A DNA stretch of 64,000 nucleotides from Actinomadura physcomitrii (GCF_008923205.2 NZ_WBMS02000014.1:164392-228391), one strand, 5' to 3'. Positions 1 through 7,987 are shown, numbered from the stretch's first letter. Translations and numbers: made by a program. The notes: generated from the letters alone by a model not told the origin.

Positions 1-1
1 C

Positions 2-88
2 CTCAACGGCTCGCAGCGCGTCCTGCAGCGCGCCGACGACGGCGACCGCGGCCCGCTGACCGGGCTCGCCCTGCGCTTCCTGCAGTGA
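2..88 (+). CDS. C-terminal fragment of an unidentified protein, cut by the window edge
   Basis: Only the last 28 codons are visible, reading LNGSQRVLQ at the beginning and ALRFLQ before a TGA stop. The frame enters from the left edge without interruption. The fragment is too short to assign to a family. It converges on the SDR gene, with only seven bases between the two stop codons, so there is no room for a separate terminator. Confidence 0.4.
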   Translation, partial: LNGSQRVLQRADDGDRGPLTGLALRFLQ

Positions 89-95
89 CGCCCCG

Positions 96-905
96 TCAGG
101 CCGGCTCGGCGCCGAGCGCCCGGATCCGGTCGCGCGTCCACTCCCTGACGCCCGCGATGAACCCCTCGACGTCCGCCGCCTTGCCGGACGCCATCTCGGC
201 GAACCAGTCCGGCACGTACCGCTCGAACCGCCCGTTCTCGATGAGTTCCAGCACCGCCGCGGCGACCTCCTGCGGAGGCAGCGCGTCGGACAGGTCGCTG
301 AGCGGCGGCTCGTTGCCCGGCAGCGAGAACAGGTCGGTCTCGATCAGCGCCGGCTGCACGATGTGCGCCTGGACGCCCGTCCCGTCCAGGTCGACGGCCA
401 TGCTCTCCCAGAACGCGGTCAGCGCCGCCTTGGACGCGCCGTACGCGGCCTCGTGCGGCGGGCCGAGGCGCGCCGCGACCGACCCGATCGCGACGAGGTG
501 CCCGTGCCCCCGTTCGATCATCCCGGGCAGCAGCGCGAGCGTCAGCCGCACCGGCGAGAGGTAGTTGAGCCGCAGCACCTCGTCGTTCTCGCCGGGCGCC
601 ATGTCCTGGACGCGGCGCCGCTTCGGCATCGCCGCGTTGTTGACCAGCACGTCCACGCCGCCGAACTCCGCCTCCACGGCTGCCGCGAGCCCGGCGACCG
701 CGTCCAGGTCGGCCAGGTCGGCGACCCACATCGCCGAGCCGGGGGCGTGCTCGCGGCACCGCGCGAGCGTCTTCTCCAGCAGTTCCCCGCGCCGCGCGAC
801 CAGCCCGACCCGCGCGCCGGCGGCGGCCAGCGCCTCCGCGACGACCGCGCCGATGCCGGACGACGCGCCCGTGACCAACGCCGACTTTCCCGTCAGACTC
901 ACCAT
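96..905 (-). CDS. short-chain dehydrogenase/reductase (SDR)
   Basis: This 269-residue protein is a classical SDR that would oxidise or reduce a carbonyl/alcohol with NAD(P)(H) in the cytoplasm. The Rossmann motif TGASSGIG lies near residue 12, NNAA near residue 90, and the catalytic Ser-Tyr-Lys appears as GSVAA followed by YGASK. The length is typical of the family (about 250-280). I chose the ATG at 905 because the fold begins directly after it (MVSLTGKSALVTG); the open frame continues upstream only as a shadow of helD. It is divergent from helD, and the space between holds a tandem repeat. The substrate cannot be deduced. Confidence 0.85.
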   Translation of the reverse strand: MVSLTGKSALVTGASSGIGAVVAEALAAAGARVGLVARRGELLEKTLARCREHAPGSAMWVADLADLDAVAGLAAAVEAEFGGVDVLVNNAAMPKRRRVQDMAPGENDEVLRLNYLSPVRLTLALLPGMIERGHGHLVAIGSVAARLGPPHEAAYGASKAALTAFWESMAVDLDGTGVQAHIVQPALIETDLFSLPGNEPPLSDLSDALPPQEVAAAVLELIENGRFERYVPDWFAEMASGKAADVEGFIAGVREWTRDRIRALGAEPA

Positions 906-950
906 CCCGCCAACGTCACACACGGCCGCGCCGCGCGGCAAGGCGCACCG

Positions 951-1028
951 CCGCCGCGCGGCGAACGGGCGCGCTGCCGCCGCGCGGCGAACGGGCGCGC
1001 TGCCGCCGCGCGGCGAACGGGCGTGCTG
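951..1028. repeat. three tandem copies of a 26-bp repeat with a palindromic core
   Basis: Copies occupy 951-976, 977-1002 and 1003-1028. The first two are identical and the third differs by one C-to-T change. Each contains the perfect 12-bp palindrome CGCCGCGCGGCG followed by AACGGGCG. A degenerate partial copy can be seen just before, at about 928-950. The array sits in the 243-bp intergenic space between the divergent SDR and helD genes. Confidence 0.85.
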
Positions 1029-1148
1029 CCGGGGGCCGTCCCGCTCGGCGACCCCGGTGAAAAAGGGGCGGCGCCCGTCGTTGCGAGGTCGGTAGGCTGG
1101 TGAGTTTCGCCCCCGGTACCCGCCCCTCACCTCTGGAGGTCCTCCGGC

Positions 1149-3152
1149 ATGCCCGCCGAACCGTCGATCCTCGCCGCCGAGCGCGCCCACCTGGCCGAGT
1201 CCCGCGCCGCGCTGCGCCGGATGCGCGAGCACGCGGAGTCGCTGTCCGCCGACGTCGCCGCGGACTGGGTGTCCAAGCAGTTCCTGGAGTCGCTGCTCGA
1301 CCAGCGGGTCGCGGCGCTCGCCGACCACCCCGACGCCCCGCTGTTCTTCGGGCGGATGGACCGCGACGGCGACGACGGCCCCGACCTGCCCGCCGTCATG
1401 TACGTGGGGCGGCGGCACGTCCACGACGGCGACGAGGGCCGCCCGCTGGTGCTGGACTGGCGCGCCCCGGTGTCGCGGGCGTTCTACCAGGCGGGTCCGG
1501 CCGATCCGATGGGCTGGCGGCTGCGGCGCCGCTTCGGCTTCCAGGGCGGCGAGCTGACCGCGTTCGAGGACGAGCCCCTCGACGGCGGCGCGGAGCCCGG
1601 CCCGTCCCGGATCCTGACCGAGGAGATCGAGCGGCCCCGCACCGGCCCGATGCGCGACATCGTCGCGACCATCCAGCCGGAGCAGGACGCGATCGTCCGC
1701 GCCGACCTGCCCCGCACCGTCTGCGTGCAGGGCGCCCCCGGCACCGGGAAGACGGCGGTGGGCCTGCACCGCGCCGCCTACCTGCTGTTCACCCACCGCG
1801 AGCGGCTGTCGCGGTCCGGGGTGCTGATCGTCGGCCCGAACCGCGCGTTCCTCGCCTACATCTCGGCGGTGCTGCCCGCGCTCGGCGAGGTCCGCGTCGA
1901 GCAGGCCACCATCGACGACCTGCTCGGCGCGCCGCTGGGGGAGGAGCCCGCGGCGGTGTCGGCGGCCAAGGGCGAGGCGCGGATGGCCGATGTGCTGCGC
2001 AAGGCGCTGTGGCTGCACGTCCGCAAGCCGGTGGAGGGCCTCGTCGTCACGCGCGGCGTCGCCCGCTACCGGCTCGCCGACCACGAGGTGCGGGAGATCG
2101 CGGCCGGGCTGCGCGGCACCACCCGCTACGGCAGCGGCCGGGCCGCGTTCGCGCAGCGGCTGGCCCACCAGATCCTCGTCCGGATGGAGCAGCGCGGCGA
2201 GGCCCCCGACGACCGCGTCCAGGACCAGGTGGCGCGCAGCAGGCCGGTCAAGCAGCTGCTCGACCAGGTGTGGCCCAAGGTCACGCCCGAGCAGGTCCTC
2301 TACCGGCTGCTGTCGGACGCCGGCTTCCTGCGCACCGCCGCCAAGGGCGTCCTCGACGAGAGCGAGCAGGCGGCGCTGCTCTGGGAGAAGCCCGCCCGCT
2401 CGCACCGCTCGGTGAAATGGACCGCCGCCGACCGCGCGCTGCTGGACGAGCTGAACGACCTCATCGAGCGCACCGCCTCGCTCGGGCACCTGGTCGTGGA
2501 CGAGGCGCAGGACCTGTCGGCGATGCAGCTGCGCGCCCTCGGCCGCCGCTGCGGCACCGGGTCGGCGACCGTCCTCGGCGACCTCGCCCAGGGGACGACG
2601 GCCTGGTCGGCGCGGTCGTGGAAGGAGGTCCTGACCCACCTCGGGCAGGACGGGGAGGTCACCGAGCTGACCCTCGGGTTCCGCGTCCCGGGCACCGTCC
2701 TCGACTACGCGGCCCGGCTGCTCCCGCACGTCGCGCCGGAGCTGGAGAGGCCGCGGTCGCTGCGCGCCGGCGCCGGGGCGCTGGACGTGCGGCGCGTGCC
2801 CGACGTGGTGGCCGGGGCCGTGCGGGCCGCGCGCGAGGCCATGGCCCGGGCCGGCTCGATCGGGCTGATCGTGCCGGACGCGGCGGCGGCCGCGCACGCG
2901 GCGGCGCTGGCGGAGGCCGGGCTGGACGCCGCGCTGCTCGGACCGGAGTCCGACGGCACCGCGCGGCTGCTCGTCGTCCCGGCGACGCTGGCCAAGGGCC
3001 TGGAGTACGACCACGTCATCGTGGCCGAGCCCGCCGCGATCGCGGCGGCCGAGGCGCGCGGCCTGGCCCGGCTGTACGTGGTGCTGACCCGCGCCGTGAC
3101 CTCGCTGACGGTCCTGCACGAGAGCGACCTGCCCGCCGAGCTGGCCTCTTGA
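1149..3152 (+). CDS. helD: HelD/HelR-type RNA polymerase-recycling ATPase (superfamily 1)
   Basis: The 667-residue protein belongs to the HelD family, UvrD-like motor ATPases that bind RNA polymerase, release stalled complexes and, in actinobacterial HelR, can displace rifampicin. Visible features are an N-terminal coiled region (residues 1-60) with the family signature LDWRAPVSRAFY, a Walker A GAPGTGKT near residue 195, a Walker B segment VVDEAQDLSAMQ near 450, and a C-terminal helicase-like motif TLAKGLEYDHVIV. The N-terminal arm is short, as in class II (actinobacterial) members. A clear GGAGG (1134-1138) precedes the ATG. No rifampicin-associated element palindrome was found upstream, so rifampicin induction is not supported. 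Confidence 0.88.
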   Translation: MPAEPSILAAERAHLAESRAALRRMREHAESLSADVAADWVSKQFLESLLDQRVAALADHPDAPLFFGRMDRDGDDGPDLPAVMYVGRRHVHDGDEGRPLVLDWRAPVSRAFYQAGPADPMGWRLRRRFGFQGGELTAFEDEPLDGGAEPGPSRILTEEIERPRTGPMRDIVATIQPEQDAIVRADLPRTVCVQGAPGTGKTAVGLHRAAYLLFTHRERLSRSGVLIVGPNRAFLAYISAVLPALGEVRVEQATIDDLLGAPLGEEPAAVSAAKGEARMADVLRKALWLHVRKPVEGLVVTRGVARYRLADHEVREIAAGLRGTTRYGSGRAAFAQRLAHQILVRMEQRGEAPDDRVQDQVARSRPVKQLLDQVWPKVTPEQVLYRLLSDAGFLRTAAKGVLDESEQAALLWEKPARSHRSVKWTAADRALLDELNDLIERTASLGHLVVDEAQDLSAMQLRALGRRCGTGSATVLGDLAQGTTAWSARSWKEVLTHLGQDGEVTELTLGFRVPGTVLDYAARLLPHVAPELERPRSLRAGAGALDVRRVPDVVAGAVRAAREAMARAGSIGLIVPDAAAAAHAAALAEAGLDAALLGPESDGTARLLVVPATLAKGLEYDHVIVAEPAAIAAAEARGLARLYVVLTRAVTSLTVLHESDLPAELAS

Positions 3153-3192
3153 AGGAGGAGGACCGGCCGTGACCGACCCGCACCTGGGCGCA

Positions 3193-3792
3193 CTACCCGC
3201 GCGGGGCCGGCTGACCTGCGTCGCCGTCCCGCGGCCGCAGGCCGTCGAAGGCGATCCGGAGGACGTCGTCGCTGCCGCCGGCGCGCCCGGCGGCGAAGGA
3301 GATCCCGGCCAGCAGCGCGGTGACTTCGGCCGGGCCGACGTCGGGGCGGACGGCCCCGGCGCGCTGCGCGCGCTCCAGCAGGGTGCCGATCGCGTCCTTC
3401 ACGTCCGGTCCGGTGCGTCCGGTGGCCTCGCGGGCGTCGACGCCCGCCTCGGCCAGCGCCTCGGTGACGGCCTGCTTGGTCGACGCCTGGGAGACCACGC
3501 GGGCGAAGAAGCCGAAGAACGCGGCGCCGGGATCGGCCGCCGACGCCAGCTCCCGGGCCTCGCCGGCCAGCCGGTCCAGCAGCGCGACGAGCACGGCCTC
3601 CAGCAGCGACTCCTTGGTCGGGAAGTGCCGGAAGACGGTGCCGATCCCGACTCCGGCGCGGCGCGCGACCTCCTCGGTGGAGGCGGAGGTCCCCTGGGCG
3701 GCGAACACGTCCTCGGCCGCGGCCAGGACCTTGGCGCGGTTGCGCAGGGCGTCGGCGCGCAGCGGCTTGCCGGACGAGGTGGTCGTCATCAC
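3193..3792 (-). CDS. TetR/AcrR family repressor
   Basis: This 199-residue protein has the standard TetR N-terminal helix-turn-helix (about residues 30-65, with EEVARRAGVGIGTVFRHFPTK) and a divergent ligand-binding C-terminus. It is transcribed away from two SnoaL-like genes. The 80-bp gap between them carries two copies of GGAG-N6-CTCC, one lying exactly between a consensus -35 and -10 for the SnoaL genes. From this layout I infer that it represses both itself and the SnoaL pair. The start is the first of two adjacent ATGs; the second ATG is equally possible. Confidence 0.85.
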   Translation of the reverse strand: MMTTTSSGKPLRADALRNRAKVLAAAEDVFAAQGTSASTEEVARRAGVGIGTVFRHFPTKESLLEAVLVALLDRLAGEARELASAADPGAAFFGFFARVVSQASTKQAVTEALAEAGVDAREATGRTGPDVKDAIGTLLERAQRAGAVRPDVGPAEVTALLAGISFAAGRAGGSDDVLRIAFDGLRPRDGDAGQPAPRG

Positions 3793-3802
3793 GGCCTTCC
3801 CG

Positions 3803-3832
3803 TTGACAAGTGGAGTGCGGACTCCATATTTT
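3803..3832 (+). promoter_or_regulatory. promoter of the SnoaL pair with an embedded operator
   Basis: TTGACA at 3803-3808 is a perfect -35. ATATTT or TATTTT at 3826-3832 gives a -10 after 17-18 bases. The inverted repeat TGGAGTGCGGACTCCA (3811-3826) fills the spacer, so a bound repressor would block RNA polymerase. Confidence 0.7.
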
Positions 3833-3854
3833 CGGATACGGAGCAGAAACTCCG
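3811..3854. promoter_or_regulatory. two TetR-type operator copies, GGAG-N6-CTCC
   Basis: Copy one is TGGAGTGCGGACTCCA (3811-3826). Copy two is CGGAG-CAGAAA-CTCCG (3839-3854). The two centres are 28 bp apart and the core spacing is the same. They lie between the divergent tetR and SnoaL genes. Confidence 0.65.
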
Positions 3855-3872
3855 ATTGTACGGGAGAGAGTC

Positions 3873-4271
3873 ATGTCCGAGTTCGCCACCCCCCGCGCCG
3901 TCTTCCAGCGGCTGATCGACGGGGTGACCGCGCGGCGGCCCGACGGGCTGCCGCAGCTGTACGCCGAGGACGCGGTGGTCGTGCACCCGTTCGCCCACCC
4001 CGCGTCCCGGCTGGAGGGCCGCGAGGCCCTGCGCGCGCACTTCGCGCGGCTGGAGACCCTCCCGGTGGAGATGGCGGCCCGCAACGTGGTCGTCCACCAG
4101 ACCGCCGACCCCGAGGTGATCGTGGCCGAGTTCGAGTACGCCGGCCGCAACACCGAGACGGGCCGCGACTTCGTCGTGCCGAACGTCTTCGTCATGCGGG
4201 TCCGCGGCGGGCGCATCGTCGAGTCCCGCGACTACGCCCACCACCAGGCGTTCGAGGAGGCGATGGCGTGA
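3873..4271 (+). CDS. SnoaL-like/NTF2-fold protein, first of a tandem pair
   Basis: The 132-residue protein has the cone-shaped NTF2-like fold signature of SnoaL proteins: FQRLIDGVTARRPDGLPQLYAEDAVV, an ExLRAHF helix and a closing strand ending RDYAHHQAF. Such proteins act as small-molecule isomerases, hydrolases or binding proteins, and the substrate here is unknown. I start at ATG 3873, which follows GGGAGAGAG; an in-frame ATG at 3810 would lie inside the promoter and operator. The stop overlaps the GTG of the next gene. It is controlled by the adjacent TetR on the evidence of the shared operators. Confidence 0.8.
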   Translation: MSEFATPRAVFQRLIDGVTARRPDGLPQLYAEDAVVVHPFAHPASRLEGREALRAHFARLETLPVEMAARNVVVHQTADPEVIVAEFEYAGRNTETGRDFVVPNVFVMRVRGGRIVESRDYAHHQAFEEAMA

Positions 4272-4693
4272 GCGCCCCGACGCCGCGCGAGGTGTTCGCG
4301 CGGCTGAGCGCCGGGATCTCCGCGGGCCGCTGGCACGAGCTCGCGGACCTGTACGCCGAGGACGCCGTGGTCGACCAGCCGTTCGCGCTCCCGCCGGCGC
4401 CGCCGCACCTGGAGGGCCGGGCGGTCATCGGCGAGCACTTCCGCCGGGCCGCCGCGGGACCGCTCCGGCTGCGCGCCCGCGACGTCGTGGTGCACGAGAC
4501 CGCCGACCCGGAGGTGATCGTCGCCGAGTTCGACTACGACGGCCGCGTCGCCGGCACCGGTCACGAGTTCCGCGTCTCGAACGTCCAGGTGCTGCGGGTC
4601 CGGGACGGCCTGATCGTGCGGACGCGCGACTACCACGATCACCGCGGTCTCGCCCGCGCCCTGGCACGCCGGCGTCCGGCCGCCGCCGGGTAG
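4268..4693 (+). CDS. SnoaL-like/NTF2-fold protein, second of a tandem pair
   Basis: The 141-residue protein is clearly paralogous to the preceding one: both carry LYAEDAVV, LEGR, RDVVVH or RNVVVH, TADPEVIVAEF and a closing RDY motif. Translation begins at a GTG that overlaps the upstream TGA (GTGA), so the two are co-translated. The pair probably arose by tandem duplication and may form a heterodimer. Function is unknown beyond the fold. Confidence 0.78.
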   Translation: MSAPTPREVFARLSAGISAGRWHELADLYAEDAVVDQPFALPPAPPHLEGRAVIGEHFRRAAAGPLRLRARDVVVHETADPEVIVAEFDYDGRVAGTGHEFRVSNVQVLRVRDGLIVRTRDYHDHRGLARALARRRPAAAG

Positions 4694-4715
4694 GAGGATC
4701 GGGCCGCGCGGGCGG

Positions 4716-4745
4716 TTGACCGGCCCCCGTGCCGGTTCCTAGGGT
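4716..4745 (+). promoter_or_regulatory. promoter of the acyl-CoA dehydrogenase pair
   Basis: TTGACC at 4716-4721 is followed after 18 bases by TAGGGT at 4740-4745, which fits the actinobacterial TANNNT -10. The predicted start point near 4752 abuts the palindrome at 4754-4773. Confidence 0.55.
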
Positions 4746-4753
4746 GGACGGGC

Positions 4754-4773
4754 CATACCGACCGGTTGGTATG
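4754..4773. promoter_or_regulatory. 20-bp near-perfect palindrome, probable TetR-family operator
   Basis: CATACCGACCGGTTGGTATG has nine of ten arm positions matched. It overlaps the predicted transcription start of the dehydrogenase pair. The ACCNACCGGTNGGT pattern resembles operators of TetR regulators of lipid metabolism. No regulator gene sits beside it, so the cognate protein is elsewhere or is one of the TetR genes in this window. Confidence 0.6.
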
Positions 4774-4827
4774 TTCGTTCGCGGTGGCCCGTTCGCCACC
4801 CCTGCACCCCGCGCGGAGGTTCGCCCT

Positions 4828-6021
4828 GTGAGCACTGCACCGCCCGACGCCGACGAGCTGAGCAGGCGCGTCGAGGAGTTCCTCGCCGCCCACGACCCGT
4901 CGGCCACCGAACCGCTGGAGTTCCTGCGCGCCCGGTTCGACGCCGGCCTGGCCTGGGTCCACTACCCCGAGGGGCTCGGCGGGCTCGGCGCCCCCCGCGC
5001 CCTGCAGCCCGCCGTCGACCGGCGGTTCGCCAAGGCGGGCGCGCCGACGAACCACCCCGAGCGCAACGGCATCGGCCTCGGCATGGCCGCGCCGACCATC
5101 CTCGCCTTCGGCACCGAGGAGCAGAAGCGCCGCCTCCTGCGCCCGCTGTGGACCGGCGAGGAGCGGTGGTGCCAGCTGTTCAGCGAGCCCGGCGCCGGCT
5201 CCGACCTCGCCGCGCTCGCCACCCGCGCCGTCCGCGACGGCGACCGGTGGATCGTCAACGGCCAGAAGGTCTGGACGTCCATGGCGCACGAGGCGCGCTG
5301 GGCGATCCTCGTCACCCGCACCGACCCGGACGTGCCCAAGCACCGCGGCATGACCTACTTCGTCTGCGACATGACCGCCCCCGGCGTCGAGGTCCGGCCG
5401 CTGCGGCAGATCACCGGCGAGGCCGAGTTCAACGAGGTCTTCCTCACCGACGTCGCGATCCCCGACGAGCAGCGGCTCGGCGAGGTCGGCCAGGGCTGGC
5501 AGGTCTCCACCACCACGCTGATGAACGAGCGGGTCGCGATCGGCGGCAACGCCGCGCCGCGCGAGGGCGGGATGATCGGCGTCGTCGCGTCCCTGTGGCG
5601 GGACCGGCCCGAGCTGCGCACCCCCGGCCTGCACGACGCCGTCCTGCGCGCCTGGGTGGAGACCGAGGCGGCCCGGCTCACCGGCGAGCGGCTGCGCCAG
5701 CAGCTCACCGCCGGGCAGCCCGGCCCCGAGGGGTCCGGCGCCAAGCTCGCCTTCGCCAAGCTCAACCAGGAGGTCTCCGGCCTGGAGCTCGAACTGCTCG
5801 GCGACGAGGGCCTGCGCTACGACGACTGGACGATGCGCCGCCCCACCGAGGTCGACTTCACCCGCCGCTCGCCCGGCTACCGCTACCTGCGCGCCAAGGG
5901 CAACTCCATCGAGGGCGGCACCTCGGAGATCCTGCGCAACATCATCGCCGAGCGCGTCCTCGGCCTGCCCGGTGAGATCCGCGTCGACAAGGACGTGGCG
6001 TGGAAGGACCTGCCCAAGTGA
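4828..6021 (+). CDS. acyl-CoA dehydrogenase, subunit 1 of a probable heteromeric enzyme
   Basis: The 397-residue flavoprotein would introduce the alpha-beta double bond into an acyl-CoA. Family signatures include FSEPGAGSDLA, the substrate/FAD segment WTSMAHEA and the C-terminal EGGTSEILRNIIAERVLG. I start at GTG 4828 because GGAGG precedes it at 4815-4819; the open frame upstream covers the promoter. It overlaps the next acyl-CoA dehydrogenase gene by a GTGA. Adjacent, overlapping fadE pairs in actinobacteria typically form alpha2-beta2 enzymes acting on sterol side chains or bulky acyl-CoAs, so I infer a heterotetramer. The substrate is unknown. Confidence 0.87.
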   Translation: MSTAPPDADELSRRVEEFLAAHDPSATEPLEFLRARFDAGLAWVHYPEGLGGLGAPRALQPAVDRRFAKAGAPTNHPERNGIGLGMAAPTILAFGTEEQKRRLLRPLWTGEERWCQLFSEPGAGSDLAALATRAVRDGDRWIVNGQKVWTSMAHEARWAILVTRTDPDVPKHRGMTYFVCDMTAPGVEVRPLRQITGEAEFNEVFLTDVAIPDEQRLGEVGQGWQVSTTTLMNERVAIGGNAAPREGGMIGVVASLWRDRPELRTPGLHDAVLRAWVETEAARLTGERLRQQLTAGQPGPEGSGAKLAFAKLNQEVSGLELELLGDEGLRYDDWTMRRPTEVDFTRRSPGYRYLRAKGNSIEGGTSEILRNIIAERVLGLPGEIRVDKDVAWKDLPK

Positions 6022-7091
6022 GCGACCTCCTCTACTCCGAGATCGAGAACGACCTGCGCGCCGGCGTCCGCGAGCTGCTCGACGACAAGGCGCCCTGGAC
6101 CGCCGTCCTCGCCGGCACCGAGAAGGACGAGCCCTTCGACGCCGCGCTCTGGAAGGCCGTCGCCGGGCAGCTCGGCTGCGCCGGCCTGCCCGTCCCCGAG
6201 GACCTCGGCGGCGCCGGCGCCACCTGGCGCGAGACCTCCGTGGTGATGGAGGAGCTCGGCCGCGCCGTCGCGCCCGTCCCGTTCCTCACCAGCTCCGTCA
6301 TCGCGACGGCCGCGCTGCTGGCGGCGGGGGAGCGGGAGCTGCTCGGCTCGCTGGCGTCCGGCGAGAAGATCGCCGTGCTGGCGGTGCCGTTCGCGACGCC
6401 GCCCGGCGACGTCGCCCCGACCGTGCAGGTCACGGACGGGGCGCTGACCGGCGAGGTCGCCGGGGTCGCCGACGGCCTGGCCGCCGACGTGCTGCTCGTC
6501 CCGGCCGGCGACGGCCTCTACGCGGTGGACGCCGCCGAAGCGGTCCGCACCGCCGTCACATCGCTCGACATGACCCGACGCCTGGCCGACATCGCCTTCT
6601 CCGGCGCGCCCGCCCGGCGCGTCGCGGAGGGCGGCGACGCGGTCCGCGCCGCGCTGCTGACCGGCGCGGCGATGCTGGCGTCCGAGCAGCTCGGGCTCGC
6701 CCAGCGCTGCCTGGACGACACCGTCGCCTACGTCAAGAACCGGTACCAGTTCGGCCGTCCCGTCGGCTCCTACCAGGGCCTCAAGCACCGGCTCGCCGAC
6801 CTGTGGACGTCGATCACGCAGGCCCGCGCCGTCGCCCGGTACGCCGCGTCTTGTGCCGCCTCCGGCGACGCGGACCTGCCGGTCGCCGTCGCGGTCGCGC
6901 AGGCGCACTGCTCGGCGGTCGCGCTCAAGGCCGCCGAGGAGGGCGTGCAGATGCACGGCGGCATCGGCTTCACCTGGGAGAACTCCTCGCACCTGTTCCT
7001 CAAGCGGGCCAAGGCCGACGCGATCGCGCTCGGCACCGCCGACCGCCACCGCGCGGCCCTGGCGGCGCTGGTCGACCTACCGCCGGCCTGA
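6018..7091 (+). CDS. acyl-CoA dehydrogenase, subunit 2 of a probable heteromeric enzyme
   Basis: The 357-residue protein carries acyl-CoA dehydrogenase features: GLPVPEDLGGAGA in the N-terminal domain, the YVKNRYQFGRPVGSYQG helix and QMHGGIGFTWE near the C-terminus. Its middle beta domain lacks the usual SEPxAGSD motif that subunit 1 has. This division of motifs is what is seen in heteromeric pairs such as ChsE1-ChsE2. Translation starts at a GTG overlapping the stop of subunit 1. A strong inverted repeat lies just past the stop. Confidence 0.86.
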   Translation: MSDLLYSEIENDLRAGVRELLDDKAPWTAVLAGTEKDEPFDAALWKAVAGQLGCAGLPVPEDLGGAGATWRETSVVMEELGRAVAPVPFLTSSVIATAALLAAGERELLGSLASGEKIAVLAVPFATPPGDVAPTVQVTDGALTGEVAGVADGLAADVLLVPAGDGLYAVDAAEAVRTAVTSLDMTRRLADIAFSGAPARRVAEGGDAVRAALLTGAAMLASEQLGLAQRCLDDTVAYVKNRYQFGRPVGSYQGLKHRLADLWTSITQARAVARYAASCAASGDADLPVAVAVAQAHCSAVALKAAEEGVQMHGGIGFTWENSSHLFLKRAKADAIALGTADRHRAALAALVDLPPA

Positions 7092-7100
7092 CCCGCCGTC

Positions 7101-7129
7101 CCGCCCCGGCGACCCGCTCGCCGGGGCGG
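7101..7129. terminator. bidirectional terminator hairpin
   Basis: A perfect 12-bp stem (CCGCCCCGGCGA / TCGCCGGGGCGG) encloses a 5-nt loop. It sits between the convergent acyl-CoA dehydrogenase and deaminase-like genes. There is no T-run, as is usual for high-GC terminators. Confidence 0.75.
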
Positions 7130-7987
7130 TCATCCGGTGACGACGGCCAGGATCCGGGTGCCCTCCGGGAACGCGCCGCGCTCGGCGAGCGCGACGATCC
7201 CGAACATCATCTTCGCCGTGTAGACCCGGTCGAGGACGAGCCCGTGCCGCCCGGCGAAGTCGCCGATGAAGGCGTCCAGCTCCGGCGTCGTCCGAGCGTA
7301 GCCGCCGAAGTGGAAGCCGTGCTCGACGCGCCACGACCCGCGCCGCCCCCCGTACGTCCCGCGCTGGAGCCGCTCCACCTCGGCGTCCATGAAACCGCCC
7401 TTGAGCACCGAGAAACCGAGCGCGCGGGCGCCCGGCGGCAGCCCGGCCGCCAGGCCCGCGAGCGTCCCGCCCGTCCCGCACGGGCAGCAGACCACGTCGA
7501 ACCCCGCCGACTCGGCGCCCAGCTCCGCGCAGCCCCGCACGGCCAGGGCGTTGCTTCCGCCCTCGGGCAGCAGGTAGAACCCGCCCCACCGCTCGCGGAG
7601 CGCGGCGATGACGTCCGGCTCGTGCTTGCGGCGGTACGTCGTCCGGTCCATGTAGGCGAGCCGCATGCCCCTGCGCTCGGCGTACGCCAGCGTGTCGTTC
7701 AGCGGCAGGTGCTCCTCGCCGCGCACCACCCCGATCGTCGCGAACCCGAAGAGGTCCCCGGCCGCCGCCGTCGCCCGCAGATGGTTGGAGTACGCCCCGC
7801 CGAACGTCAGCAGCGTCCCGTGCTCGCGCGCGGGCCCGATGTTGTGCCGCAGCTTGCGCCACTTGTTGCCCGGAAGCTCGGGATGGACGAGGTCGTCGCG
7901 CTTCAGGAACAGCCCGAGGCCGCGCCGCGCGAACCGGGCGTCGTCCAGCTCCTCGACCGGGGAGGGCGCGGCCTCGGGCGGGATCAT
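7130..7987 (-). CDS. PLP-dependent ACC deaminase/D-cysteine desulfhydrase family protein
   Basis: This 285-residue protein is a fold-type II PLP enzyme. The lysine motif NKWRKL (about residues 38-43) holds the PLP-binding Lys, GGAYSNHLRATA follows, and CGTGGTLAG forms the phosphate-binding loop. The family includes 1-aminocyclopropane-1-carboxylate deaminase and D-cysteine desulfhydrase, which motif reading cannot tell apart. It is somewhat shorter than typical members (about 330). The ATG overlaps the stop of the kinase gene (ATGA), so the two are translationally coupled. Confidence 0.78.
   Translation of the reverse strand: MIPPEAAPSPVEELDDARFARRGLGLFLKRDDLVHPELPGNKWRKLRHNIGPAREHGTLLTFGGAYSNHLRATAAAGDLFGFATIGVVRGEEHLPLNDTLAYAERRGMRLAYMDRTTYRRKHEPDVIAALRERWGGFYLLPEGGSNALAVRGCAELGAESAGFDVVCCPCGTGGTLAGLAAGLPPGARALGFSVLKGGFMDAEVERLQRGTYGGRRGSWRVEHGFHFGGYARTTPELDAFIGDFAGRHGLVLDRVYTAKMMFGIVALAERGAFPEGTRILAVVTG

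Noticed and set aside
951..1028. Tandem repeat as a CRISPR array
   Set aside because: Copies are directly adjacent without spacers and no cas genes are present.
1029..1148. Rifampicin-associated element before helD
   Set aside because: No palindrome like GGGGCTTGCGGCAAGCCCC is present; the GGGGCGGCGCCC near 1066-1075 does not fit.
96..3119. 1007-residue minus-strand open frame across helD
   Set aside because: Only its last 269 residues (the SDR) look like a protein; the rest is Arg/Ala/Gly/His-rich shadow of helD codons.
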